Shown one piece after another: positions 9,126-16,795 of a stretch of 51,043 nt of DNA. Numbering within the stretch: position 1 is the first letter of the stretch; each line of letters starts with the position of its first letter. The notes beneath the pieces were generated by a model, which was not told the DNA's origin, ran no database searches, and saw only the letters and a list, made by a program, of their open reading frames with translations. The position numbers were made by a program, and so were the translations under genes. Source of the DNA: Bacillota bacterium (GTDB lineage: Bacteria > Bacillota > Clostridia > Acetivibrionales > DSM-1351); NCBI GenBank assembly GCA_023433945.1, contig JAEYTP010000027.1:1-51043 (forward strand), given 5' to 3'.

Positions 9126-9650
9126 ATGGAAACTGAGAAACTTATATGCTTAGCCATAGAGGGTGACAAAGAAGCTCTAATAAGGTTGATAATGGATAAA
9201 AAAGATGAATACTATAGACTTGCCTACGTTTTTCTTAATAACAAGGAAGACACTATGGACGCTTTGCAGGATATGATTATTATACTATTTAAGAATATAA
9301 AAAAGTTAAGGAATAAAGAAGTATTCTATAGTTGGAGTAAGACGATACTTATTAACTGTTGTAGGGGTATATTGAAAAAGAAGAAAAAGCTTATATATTT
9401 TACTCCTAAGACTGACAGAGAATACATAGAGAATTACAAGAACATAGAGGTAAAGCAAGACATTATGGATGCTCTTGGTAAGCTGAATAAAGACCAGCAA
9501 GAGGCTATCAAGATGAAATATTTTCTTGACCTTGATTATGAAACTGTAGCTAAAATTGTTAAAGCACCATTAGGGACAGTAAAGTCAAGAGTACATAATG
9601 GAGTCTCTAAACTAAGAAAAATGTTGGTAGGAGGGAGTATACATGATTAA
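9126..9650 (+). CDS. ECF-family RNA polymerase sigma factor
   Basis: A 174-residue sigma-70 family factor containing only regions 2 and 4. Region 2 covers about residues 12-85 (NNKEDTMDALQDMIIILFKN, then FYSWSKTILINCC). Region 4 covers about 115-170 (KLNKDQQEAIKMKYFLDLDY, then APLGTVKSRVHNGVSKLRK), the last part being the -35 recognition helix. The start ATG 9126 follows AAGGAAG. The gene overlaps the next by eight bases, and that product has a DUF4179 membrane anti-sigma architecture, so the two form a signal-responsive sigma/anti-sigma pair. A candidate ECF promoter lies just upstream, consistent with autoregulation. The inducing signal is probably an envelope stress, which is inference. 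Regulon members cannot be assigned without a promoter search. Confidence 0.88.
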   Translation: METEKLICLAIEGDKEALIRLIMDKKDEYYRLAYVFLNNKEDTMDALQDMIIILFKNIKKLRNKEVFYSWSKTILINCCRGILKKKKKLIYFTPKTDREYIENYKNIEVKQDIMDALGKLNKDQQEAIKMKYFLDLDYETVAKIVKAPLGTVKSRVHNGVSKLRKMLVGGSIHD

Positions 9651-10917
9651 TGTTGAAGAAGAACTATATAAAAAGAAGGATGAACTTGAAATGCTTGAGA
9701 TTCCTGAAAATATGGAACAAAAGTTAAGAGAAGCACTATCTAAAAAAAGAAGGAAACTTCCAACAACTAGGATAGCTGCTCTGTTGATTATTTCATTGGT
9801 CTTTACGTATAGTTTTGATGCTTTAGCTTATTATGGTAAAAACATTATTGGCTATGATGAAGTTATGAGCGATTCGTTAAAAAATCTTAATGAAGAGGGA
9901 TTAGGGCAGCAGATTAATAAATCGTGTGTATTCAGTAACGATGTAGAGGTGTCATTAGAAGGGGTAATGTTTGATAATAAAGAATTAGTGGCATTTATAA
10001 AGGTCCACAGCAAAAATGAAAAATTAGCGGACAGACTGCCTCTATATGATCTAAACGGTTTAAAACCTTCCGGTTATCATATGAAATCAGGTCGTGGAAA
10101 ATACATTGATGAATATACAGCAGTTTTTACTCAGAGCTTTGAAGCACCGCAGTTCTATGAAAAGTGGATGAAGCTAGACATTAAGCTCTTTATAGAAGGG
10201 AAGATAGAAACTCAAACTATATCTTTTACTTTAAATAGAAACAAGGCATTTAAACAGGAAATAACCAAGAAAATAGATAAACAAGTTCAGATAGGAGATT
10301 ACAATATTAAATTTGAATCAATTTCTGCATCTAGAATGTCTACAAATATATATGGGAAGATTATCCCTCTTAATGAGAGTGCATCAAAGGTTTTCTCCGA
10401 AAATGATTATCTTAAGGAATTTGTAGCACCAAATTTGATGTTTGATATTGTTGCTAATGAGCAAAAGGTTATCCAATCAGGTGGGGGAAGAAGCAGTTCA
10501 GGAGGGGAGATTTCCTTTCATAATGAAAGTGAAGCTCTTCCAAAGGACTTAAAAGCATTGACGTTGCGAAATATCAGATTGGAATATAACAAAATAATAA
10601 ATAAAGAAGCTTACATATCCTCTAATACGGAAAATGAAATAATTTGTGATGATCTTATAATTAGAAAAGTAGAAGCAGAAGGTAGTAATTTGAGTATAAC
10701 TATCTCAAGCAAAGGAATACCAGTAGTGGGACTGTTTGATGGAGAATCTCAATTGGAACAGATAAATATTGATGATTTTAAGTATGAGGGTAGAAGAGAC
10801 ATATTAGTTGACAGAGTATACAAATTCACGGGAGTAGGAGATAACCTAAAATTAGAAGTCAAAGTTATAAGGTATGCAGACATAACAGACAAATCAATTG
10901 AAATACCTATAGATTAA
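9643..10917 (+). CDS. DUF4179 membrane anti-sigma factor
   Basis: A 424-residue single-pass membrane protein. Residues 1-40 are cytosolic and charged, one transmembrane helix lies at about 42-64 (IAALLIISLVFTYSFDAL), and the remaining ~360 residues are extracellular. The sequence after the helix (ALAYYGKNIIGYDEVMSD, EVSLEGVMFDNKELVAFI) is typical of DUF4179 proteins encoded after ECF sigma factors. The short cytosolic tail would hold the sigma factor and the outer domain would sense the signal. It starts at ATG 9643 behind GTAGGAGGGAG and overlaps the sigma gene by eight bases, implying translational coupling. No zinc-binding HxxxCxxC anti-sigma motif is visible, so it belongs to the non-ZAS class. 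The extracellular ligand is unknown. Confidence 0.8.
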   Translation: MINVEEELYKKKDELEMLEIPENMEQKLREALSKKRRKLPTTRIAALLIISLVFTYSFDALAYYGKNIIGYDEVMSDSLKNLNEEGLGQQINKSCVFSNDVEVSLEGVMFDNKELVAFIKVHSKNEKLADRLPLYDLNGLKPSGYHMKSGRGKYIDEYTAVFTQSFEAPQFYEKWMKLDIKLFIEGKIETQTISFTLNRNKAFKQEITKKIDKQVQIGDYNIKFESISASRMSTNIYGKIIPLNESASKVFSENDYLKEFVAPNLMFDIVANEQKVIQSGGGRSSSGGEISFHNESEALPKDLKALTLRNIRLEYNKIINKEAYISSNTENEIICDDLIIRKVEAEGSNLSITISSKGIPVVGLFDGESQLEQINIDDFKYEGRRDILVDRVYKFTGVGDNLKLEVKVIRYADITDKSIEIPID

Positions 10918-10979
10918 GATATAAAAATGGCAATTACATAAGCTATCCAGGAGATTATCGAGGGGCTATATTTTGCTAT

Positions 10980-11981
10980 CTAAATAATATCACTGAAAAC
11001 AATATCATGGTATTTAAACTCATATTCCTTGTCGCTATCCATTCCTGAGGTATAAGAGTTGTTGCCAATAAGCGCAAGTGCATTAGAAATAACACTGCTG
11101 TCCTTGTATAATGAATGGTACAATACCTCAAGCAGTTCTGTAGTTTTAGTGACTGCTTGATTATATAAATCCTTGAAACTCTCAGTATGTGGCTTGCGGA
11201 TGTCAAAAGGTTTATACCACACATTGTGGTGGTCATTCATATAATCAATATCATCATTTACGGCCTTTGGAAAAATAGTAGCTGCTATTACAGGATATTT
11301 TATTATAAGCCTCTCTACAGGAGTTATGATCTTTTTTAGCATTCCTGTAGGATCATGTAAAACCTTCTGAGCCATAATCATATCTTTAATAGACGCTGCT
11401 AAGTGCTTGCCGGGGATGTTATAGTCATATACTTTTTTCAATACAAACTCATAAAGCTTACCAATGTTGCTTGCTACAGGTGCTGCTACATCAATCTTCT
11501 GCCCAGGTTTAAGCTGTTGAGGAGTAATGCCAAGCTTTTCCTTTAACAAAATAACATCCAGGTTTGTTTCAAATCTATGATGATAATATGCATAGCGGAA
11601 GGTTTTTCGCTCGCCTTTTTTTAGGAAGCCTGTTTTATAAAATATATAAGGATGAGTTATGCTATCAAGGCAATTGTGACATACAAACCCCATAAAATAA
11701 GCACACAACATATTTTTTATGTTTTCGGGTTGTTGTACGAGATAGTCAAAAAAGCCATTAAAAACCTTCCCGACCTTTTTTGCATGCATTTCTTGGCCCA
11801 CATTTGATATCAGTGGCTTTGGGGTCCATGGGAAGATTCTATAATAAAACAGAACATCAGGGCCTTGAGTGCCTAAGTTATATATGTTCTGGTTTTCACT
11901 GATATAGTTTTTAAGTTCTCTATTTTTTATTGCTTTTTGTACATCAAGTCCACAAAGATAATGAGTTATAAGGTTTGGCAT
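10980..11981 (-). CDS. Zinc-dependent phospholipase C family protein
   Basis: A 333-residue protein. I place the start at ATG 11981, behind AAGGGGT, giving the family N-terminus MPNLITHYLCG; upstream residues are not conserved. It resembles zinc-dependent phospholipase C (alpha-toxin N-domain fold): His7 near the N-terminus, NLGTQGPDVLFYY with its Asp, FVCHNCLDSITHPY (HxxxDxxxHP) and YHHRFETNLDVIL (HxxxE), which supply metal ligands in the family. There is no signal peptide, unlike secreted phospholipases, so it probably acts in the cytosol; such proteins are common in clostridia and their substrate is unknown. It converges on the DUF4179 gene (62-base gap) and diverges from the first GntR/ABC operon. 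Confidence 0.8.
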   Translation of the reverse strand: MPNLITHYLCGLDVQKAIKNRELKNYISENQNIYNLGTQGPDVLFYYRIFPWTPKPLISNVGQEMHAKKVGKVFNGFFDYLVQQPENIKNMLCAYFMGFVCHNCLDSITHPYIFYKTGFLKKGERKTFRYAYYHHRFETNLDVILLKEKLGITPQQLKPGQKIDVAAPVASNIGKLYEFVLKKVYDYNIPGKHLAASIKDMIMAQKVLHDPTGMLKKIITPVERLIIKYPVIAATIFPKAVNDDIDYMNDHHNVWYKPFDIRKPHTESFKDLYNQAVTKTTELLEVLYHSLYKDSSVISNALALIGNNSYTSGMDSDKEYEFKYHDIVFSDII

Positions 11982-12123
11982 AGTCTTACCCCTTGCTGAA
12001 AGTAGCATTATATTTATATTAAGAGTTTAAACATATAGTTCTTATTTTTTGTTTTTAACGATGAGTGTCTACTTATAATATACCCAATAATAGTAAATGT
12101 TTAAATATTTTTAAAGAAAAATA

Positions 12124-12152
12124 TTGACAAATTGGTTTATTAGTTGTATAGT
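12124..12152 (+). promoter_or_regulatory. Sigma-A promoter of the GntR/ABC operon
   Basis: TTGACA (12124-12129), 17-base spacer, TATAGT (12147-12152): consensus -35 and a five-of-six -10. Confidence 0.75.
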
Positions 12153-12172
12153 TAGTTACATAAGTAACTAAC
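12151..12172 (+). promoter_or_regulatory. Palindromic operator for the GntR-type repressor
   Basis: GTTAGTTAC (12151-12159), ATAA, GTAACTAAC (12164-12172): a perfect 9-bp inverted repeat with a 4-base centre. It overlaps the last two bases of the -10 box and covers the start point, the classic place for repression. The encoded GntR regulator downstream is the obvious candidate to bind it. Confidence 0.7.
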
Positions 12173-12318
12173 CAATGAAGTTGATGCTGGATTGATACCC
12201 CAAATACATAAATCGAAAAAAATATAAAAGGGTAGTAGGCAGTATAAAAATATAAAAGTGATTACAAGGCATATAGAGATACCTAAGTCAAATAAATTAG
12301 TTAAAAGGAAGTGATTTT

Positions 12319-12681
12319 ATGAATTTTAATCAAGACAGGCCGATATACATTCAATTGGCAGAGTGGCTTGAGGATCAGATTTTATCGGAAGTGTATAATG
12401 AGGAATCTCAGATACCATCAACAACAGATATCTCAGTCAATTATAAAATTAACCCTGCTACGGCACTAAAGGGAATAAATATGTTGGTGGATGAAGGCGT
12501 TGTATATAAAAGGAGGGGACTTGGGATGTTTGTTTGTACAGGGGCAAAGGAAAAGATTCTTGAAAAGAGAAAGATTGCTTTCCTTGAAGGGTATATTGAC
12601 ACGTTGGTTTCGGAGGCAAAAAAGCTTTGTCTGTCAAAGCAAGAAATATTATCAATGTTAGAAAGAAGGTTTGATCAATGA
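12319..12681 (+). CDS. GntR-family (YtrA-like) transcriptional regulator
   Basis: A 120-residue regulator. The winged helix-turn-helix fills residues 1-75: RPIYIQLAEWLEDQILS, then the recognition part (INPATALKGINMLVDEG) and the wing VYKRRGLGMFV. Only ~45 helical residues follow, so it lacks the large effector domain of FadR/HutC types and matches the YtrA class, which controls adjacent ABC transporters. The start ATG 12319 follows AAAAGGAAGTG. The stop overlaps the ABC ATPase start by four bases. A perfect palindrome on the operon promoter suggests autorepression. In characterised relatives such operons respond to cell-wall-active compounds; the inducer here is unknown. Confidence 0.88.
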   Translation: MNFNQDRPIYIQLAEWLEDQILSEVYNEESQIPSTTDISVNYKINPATALKGINMLVDEGVVYKRRGLGMFVCTGAKEKILEKRKIAFLEGYIDTLVSEAKKLCLSKQEILSMLERRFDQ

Positions 12682-13529
12682 AGCAGATACAATTTATGAA
12701 CGTAACGAAAAGTTTTGGAGAAAATAAGGCTGTTAATGATGTTACTCTTAGCCTGGAGGGTGGCAAGGTGTATGGACTTTTGGGTAGAAACGGTGCGGGT
12801 AAGACCACTCTTTTAAATTTACTGACAAACAGGCTGTTTACAACTTCAGGAGAGGTATTAGTGGACGGAGAACCAGTCAAGGAAAACGATAATGCACTCT
12901 CTAAGATTTATTTTATGTCGGAGGCTAATTTATATCCTGAGACAATGACACTAAAGCAAGCAATCACTTGGTCAAAAGAGTTTTATCCAGGGCTAGATGA
13001 AGGTTTTGCATATGAGTTAAGCGACAAATTTAAACTGGATTGCAACAAAAAATACCGAAGTCTTTCAACAGGCTATAAGTCAATCTATAAACTTATTATC
13101 GCATTGAGTTGCAATGCAGAGATTACTCTTCTGGATGAACCAGTTTTGGGGTTGGACGCAAATCATAGGGACATGTTTTACAAGGAATTAATCAAGAATT
13201 ATAGCCAAAACCCAAGAACAATTATTATTTCAACACACCTCATTGAAGAGGCAGCAGATATGATTGAAGAAGCAATTATAATAAAAGAAGGAAATCTCCT
13301 CATGAAAGATACTGTAGAAAATCTAACCTCACAAGGAGCAACAGTATCAGGACCCATTAAAAAAGTTGACGAATTTATTGTAGGAAGAAATGTAATCGGA
13401 ACGGAAACCTTAGGCGGCTTGAAAAGTGCATTTCTGATGGAAAGGCTTGACAAGAAGCAAGTTCCCGAAGGTTTGGAATTATCTCGTCTTAACCTGCAAC
13501 AGCTGTTTATACAGCTAACTAATTCTTAA
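12678..13529 (+). CDS. ABC transporter ATP-binding protein
   Basis: A 283-residue ABC ATPase, translationally coupled (ATGA overlap) to the GntR gene. Walker A is GLLGRNGAGKTTLL (near residues 33-46), Walker B is ITLLDEPVLGLDAN, and the H-loop His is in IISTHLIEEAA. The signature motif reads SLSTGY instead of LSGGQ, a divergence common in YtrB/EcsA-like export ATPases. The C-terminal ~70 residues, after the H-loop, form the extra domain seen in ABC-2 exporters. The partner is the membrane protein 51 bases downstream. Direction is probably export or envelope defence; no substrate-binding protein is encoded nearby. Confidence 0.88.
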   Translation: MKQIQFMNVTKSFGENKAVNDVTLSLEGGKVYGLLGRNGAGKTTLLNLLTNRLFTTSGEVLVDGEPVKENDNALSKIYFMSEANLYPETMTLKQAITWSKEFYPGLDEGFAYELSDKFKLDCNKKYRSLSTGYKSIYKLIIALSCNAEITLLDEPVLGLDANHRDMFYKELIKNYSQNPRTIIISTHLIEEAADMIEEAIIIKEGNLLMKDTVENLTSQGATVSGPIKKVDEFIVGRNVIGTETLGGLKSAFLMERLDKKQVPEGLELSRLNLQQLFIQLTNS

Positions 13530-13580
13530 CAAAAAATAAGATAACTTTAAAAGTTATTTGTAAAAGAAAGGTGATTTAAC

Positions 13581-14324
13581 GTGAGAATTAATCCTGTATT
13601 AAAATATAATTTATATGAGTTTAAAAAAGCAGTATTGAAGTTTTATTTTATATTATTCCTAATAATTGTAGTCATGGTTCCATTAAGTATATTTACAAAA
13701 AGCACTCAGACTGATTTGGGCATTGTTACAGTAAGGCTCAGCGGTATGGAACTCACATCGATGATATTCTTATTTGTGGCTGGGCTGAACTCCTTTAAGG
13801 AAGATTTTTTATTCTTTTCAGCTAACGGAATGTCAAGAAAGACACAGTTTTATGGATTTGTAACGAGCACTATTCCTGTAGTACTGATAATGTCAGTTAT
13901 CGACACAGTATATGGAACTATATTAGGAGTGCTTCTGGACTATAATAGTGTATTTACAATGGCATATAGTCAATACGACGCAAATGTAGTAATTGTGAAA
14001 TTAGCTACAGTTGTATGGCTGGCACTTTTATACCTAACGGTATTAATGATTGGATACTTTATAACAGTTCTGTACTTCCGCATGTCAAAAGGATGGAAGA
14101 TTGGCGTATCTATAGCAGTCCCTATGTTGTTTCTTTATATTCTGCCTGCTATGGATGAGATGCTGTTTTCAGGGAGAATTACAAACGCTATGACCAAAGT
14201 ATTTAACACGCTGATGGGGAACGGACACAATCCCTACATAGCAATGTTTACATTTATAGTAACTGCACTAATTTTTTCAGTACTATCATACTCACTTATA
14301 AGAAAAGCGGAGGTAAGGGAATAG
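13581..14324 (+). CDS. ABC transporter permease, ABC-2 type
   Basis: A 247-residue integral membrane protein with about six hydrophobic helices (for example FYFILFLIIVVMVPLSIF near residues 21-38 and ALLYLTVLMIGYFITVLYF near 151-169). It shows no similarity that I recognise beyond the general ABC-2 permease pattern. The start GTG 13581 follows AAAGGTGAT. It is the third gene of the GntR/ATPase/permease operon and presumably dimerises as the membrane part of the transporter. Its stop codon (TAG, 14322-14324) lies within the loop of the terminator, so the mRNA ends almost at the last codon. Confidence 0.78.
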   Translation: MRINPVLKYNLYEFKKAVLKFYFILFLIIVVMVPLSIFTKSTQTDLGIVTVRLSGMELTSMIFLFVAGLNSFKEDFLFFSANGMSRKTQFYGFVTSTIPVVLIMSVIDTVYGTILGVLLDYNSVFTMAYSQYDANVVIVKLATVVWLALLYLTVLMIGYFITVLYFRMSKGWKIGVSIAVPMLFLYILPAMDEMLFSGRITNAMTKVFNTLMGNGHNPYIAMFTFIVTALIFSVLSYSLIRKAEVRE

Positions 14325-14340
14325 CCCTTACCTCTTTTTT
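14310..14340 (+). terminator. Terminator overlapping the permease stop codon
   Basis: GAGGTAAGGG (14310-14319) and CCCTTACCTC (14325-14334) form a perfect 10-bp stem with loop AATAG, followed by six T. The loop contains the TAG stop codon. Confidence 0.92.
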
Positions 14341-14344
14341 ATCC

Positions 14345-15310
14345 TTATGCGACTTCAATTTTTCTAACCATAGAGAGAAATTTCTCAAAAATTACAGTCT
14401 TATCGAACTTAGATGTGTCCTTTATTATTCCACCAGCCATATCTGCGTGTCCGCCTCCAAAGCCAATGCCATTAAGTACTTTTTGAATTATACCTGCAGC
14501 ATTCAAGGAGGTATTCTCATTTCTTATTGAGAAATTGATGGAGTGGGTATTGTTAGCACACAGCACAACAAATTCTATTTCCTGCAAGCAGATGATGAAA
14601 TCTCCCATGATGCCAAGCAAATTCTGATTGCATCCTCCCTCAAAGTAACAGAAAGCAAAGCCTTCTTTAATAACAAGATTATCAAGCAGCTTCTGATAAA
14701 AATGTAAATCCTGTGTTTGTATATAGTTCCTTAGTACTGAGTTTACAAAGGTTATATCACTGAGCAAATATAATTCAGAGTAAGCAACTATATCATTGCG
14801 TGAAACTCCTCTCGTCAACTGGGCTGTATCCATGTTTAGTCCAATGAGCAAAGCTGTTGCTATTTCTTTTGGGATAGTAATACCCAAGTCAACAAAGTAT
14901 TCATAAATGATAGAAGAACATGATCCATACCCAGACCTTATGTCTACAAATCTAATACATTCTGGTGCTATAACCAGGTGATGATCAATAACGGCAACTT
15001 CTTCAGCTATCAAATCCTCAACATTACTATTGCCCTTACAGCTGTCAACCAATATGACTTTATCCTGCACAGTGATATTTAGATCGGTATATGGGGATGC
15101 ATTTATGCCTAACTTTCTTATCATTATGTTGAGAGATTCTCTTTGGATATCACCCTTATAAATAATATCTGATGCAATTCCATATTGCTGTAATATGTAC
15201 TGAAGACCATATGCCGAAGCAATTGAGTCATGGTCCGGGAAGTTATGTGTTTGAATAAAAACATGCTTGTATTGCTTCATATAATCTAATAAATCAACCG
15301 AGATAGACAT
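14345..15310 (-). CDS. DHH/DHHA1 phosphoesterase, NrnA-like
   Basis: A 321-residue phosphoesterase of the DHH superfamily. Motif I is NFPDHDSIAS (residues 23-32) with Asp26 and Asp28 as metal ligands; motif III is DHH at 109-111 (VAVIDHHLVIAP); the DHHA1 glycine motif GFGGGHADMAGG lies near the C-terminus. Length and motif order match NrnA-type enzymes, which remove nucleotides from 2-5-mer oligoribonucleotides and dephosphorylate pAp; that is family knowledge. The usual DxD of motif I is DHD here. The start ATG 15310 is the first in frame (an in-frame stop precedes it by two codons), yet its ribosome site lies 22 bases away, separated by a perfect hairpin; see that entry. It converges on the GntR/ABC operon. 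Confidence 0.85.
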   Translation of the reverse strand: MSISVDLLDYMKQYKHVFIQTHNFPDHDSIASAYGLQYILQQYGIASDIIYKGDIQRESLNIMIRKLGINASPYTDLNITVQDKVILVDSCKGNSNVEDLIAEEVAVIDHHLVIAPECIRFVDIRSGYGSCSSIIYEYFVDLGITIPKEIATALLIGLNMDTAQLTRGVSRNDIVAYSELYLLSDITFVNSVLRNYIQTQDLHFYQKLLDNLVIKEGFAFCYFEGGCNQNLLGIMGDFIICLQEIEFVVLCANNTHSINFSIRNENTSLNAAGIIQKVLNGIGFGGGHADMAGGIIKDTSKFDKTVIFEKFLSMVRKIEVA

Positions 15311-15338
15311 TGTATTTTACGGATTTATCCGTACCTCC
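15311..15338 (-). promoter_or_regulatory. Shine-Dalgarno site separated from its start codon by a hairpin
   Basis: On the minus strand GGAGGT (15338-15333) is followed at once by ACGGAT-AA-ATCCGT (15332-15319), a perfect 6-bp hairpin, and then eight bases before ATG (15310). Linear spacing is 22 bases, far too long; with the 14-base hairpin folded out, the effective spacing is eight, the optimum. No other in-frame start is nearer, because a TAA lies two codons upstream of the ATG. Confidence 0.65.
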
Positions 15339-15514
15339 ATTAATATTTTTATTTATATAGTAGTATTCTGCTTTTTGGTTGCTTTGTAATGGTGTTCTTA
15401 TGTCGCTTTAAAGTTAATTTTTTACATAAATGCTGTTAATTTATAAATGATTTTGTACTTATATCTATATTTTATCATATAATTTTTTACATAAAAATAC
15501 TCATATAATGCAAT

Positions 15515-16096
15515 TTACATAAATCTTGGCCAAATACAGCTAATTAGCTTCATGTCAGTAAATATAGCATCAAAACTTGATTGAAGAGGGCTGCATGCGT
15601 ATACACCAAAGTTGAGGGCTCCTTTACCATTAAATAAGTGAAACATTCTCATCTGTTTAAAGTTAACTCCATTTATAGAATTCTCCAACAAAAAATCATC
15701 GGTTTGACGACTTATTCTATAGAACATTGAAGATACGCCAGAGCTAATTTGTGAAGTGGACCAATCAGAATACCCATTATTAGTTAAGACACTTCCAAGG
15801 TGTGAAAACTCAAAGTTTTCATGTTCTACGGAGCCCTTAAACCAATTCTCACTATCTTGATAAATGATTACTCCGCATTGGTCATAGGGTTTGTTATATT
15901 TAAAGGAGGCTTTAACAGAAAAAGTGAAATCACTGTCAATTTCCATTAGAAGCGCATGTGTATTGTCGTTCTGATTACCGGTATAAGTTCTTTGCCATAG
16001 ATCTGTAGAAGGTTCGGTTGTTATAGTTATTTTACTTGCTTGTATATCACTTTTCTCAGGTTTGTTTAGCCATGTAAGTGCTGAAATATTAAACAT
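15515..16096 (-). CDS. DUF1349 (concanavalin-like) protein
   Basis: A 193-residue cytosolic protein that resembles the DUF1349 / regulation-of-enolase-1 family, a jelly-roll fold related to lectins and glycosidases. Supporting segments are SKITITTEPSTDLWQRT near residues 21-37, DQCGVIIYQDSENWFKGSVE near 71-90, and FGVYACSPLQSSFDAIFTDM near 163-182, the order expected for this family. No catalytic acid pair is apparent and there is no signal peptide. The start ATG 16096 follows TTGGAGGTAAA. It stands alone between the DHH gene and the second GntR/ABC operon, which is divergent. The exact biological role of the family is not established. Confidence 0.75.
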   Translation of the reverse strand: MFNISALTWLNKPEKSDIQASKITITTEPSTDLWQRTYTGNQNDNTHALLMEIDSDFTFSVKASFKYNKPYDQCGVIIYQDSENWFKGSVEHENFEFSHLGSVLTNNGYSDWSTSQISSGVSSMFYRISRQTDDFLLENSINGVNFKQMRMFHLFNGKGALNFGVYACSPLQSSFDAIFTDMKLISCIWPRFM

Positions 16097-16336
16097 TTTA
16101 CCTCCAAGTGTACTTATATAAAATCTTAAACTTTAATGTAAAATCTAAGCATGCTCATTACATTTTTTTAAGCGCATTAATCACTTATAATTTAGTTTGC
16201 CATAAATACAAAATCAGATACCAAACTTGTATAACTACCAAAAAGTACATAATAGAGTCATCGGATTTATTCATATCGTAATCATGATTGTGCTAACAAA
16301 AATTTCAGAAAATTATAATTATGTAAAACAAAATTA

Positions 16337-16365
16337 TTGACAACTATCAACTATGAACATATAAT
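16337..16365 (+). promoter_or_regulatory. Consensus sigma-A promoter of the second GntR/ABC operon
   Basis: TTGACA (16337-16342), exactly 17 bases, TATAAT (16360-16365): a perfect consensus promoter. Such strength would normally need repression. Confidence 0.85.
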
Positions 16366-16368
16366 GAG

Positions 16369-16398
16369 TGTATTAAGTGTACTATTACTTATAATACA
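16369..16398 (+). promoter_or_regulatory. Imperfect palindrome at the start point, candidate GntR operator
   Basis: TGTATTAAGT (16369-16378) and ACTTATAATACA (16387-16398) are inverted arms that match apart from a two-base insertion. The site lies over the expected start point of the consensus promoter, in the same place as the perfect palindrome of the first GntR/ABC operon, but the sequence differs. Confidence 0.5.
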
Positions 16399-16414
16399 GT
16401 TGAAGGAGGTGCCT

Positions 16415-16795
16415 ATGATACAGATTGACCTAAAGGACTCAAAACCGATTTATGAGCAGATAAAGGAAAAAATTAAGGGCATGGTTATAAGCGGCATTTT
16501 AAAGCCGGATCAGAAAATCCCGTCGGTAAGAGAACTTGCACAGACTCTTACAATCAATCCCAATACCATTCAAAAGGCTTATAGAGACCTTGAGCAAGAA
16601 TCGGTAATCTATTCTGTAAAGGGAAAGGGGAACTTTATATCACCCATGGATGAGCAAACAGTAATAAATAGACAAACACAGCTGCTTTTTGAAATACAGA
16701 AGTGTACTGAGGAGCTGGTATATTTGAAAACACCAAAGAATAAAGTATTGGATTGCATAGAAAATGTATATACGTACAAGGAGGGTCACAAATGA
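16415..16795 (+). CDS. GntR-family (YtrA-like) transcriptional regulator
   Basis: A 126-residue regulator. I start it at ATG 16415 behind AAGGAGGT (16403-16410); longer readings have no ribosome site and would begin inside the promoter. The winged helix is clear: SKPIYEQIKEKIKGMVISG, IPSVRELAQTLTINPNTIQ as the helix-turn-helix, then the wing SVKGKGNFI. A ~50-residue helical tail follows and there is no effector domain, as in YtrA. It overlaps the ABC ATPase start by four bases. It is a paralogue in type, though not a close copy, of the regulator at 12319, and each has its own palindrome, so the two operons are probably controlled separately. Confidence 0.9.
   Translation: MIQIDLKDSKPIYEQIKEKIKGMVISGILKPDQKIPSVRELAQTLTINPNTIQKAYRDLEQESVIYSVKGKGNFISPMDEQTVINRQTQLLFEIQKCTEELVYLKTPKNKVLDCIENVYTYKEGHK

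Larger units (their letters stand above)
11982..12318. other. 337-base divergent intergenic region
   Basis: It holds the upstream region of the phospholipase-like gene on the minus strand, a sigma-A promoter with overlapping palindrome for the GntR/ABC operon on the plus strand, and a roughly 160-base untranslated leader for that operon. No small ORF with a ribosome site and no known RNA motif was recognised in the leader. Confidence 0.6.
16097..16414. other. 318-base divergent intergenic region
   Basis: It separates the DUF1349 gene (minus) from the second GntR/ABC operon (plus). It contains a consensus sigma-A promoter and an imperfect palindrome for the plus-strand operon. I saw no clear promoter for the DUF1349 gene and no RNA element. 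Confidence 0.5.

Noticed and set aside
13581..14324. Second GntR/ABC operon as a duplicate of the first
   Set aside because: The permeases differ threefold in length and the ATPase signatures and operators differ, so recent duplication is not supported.
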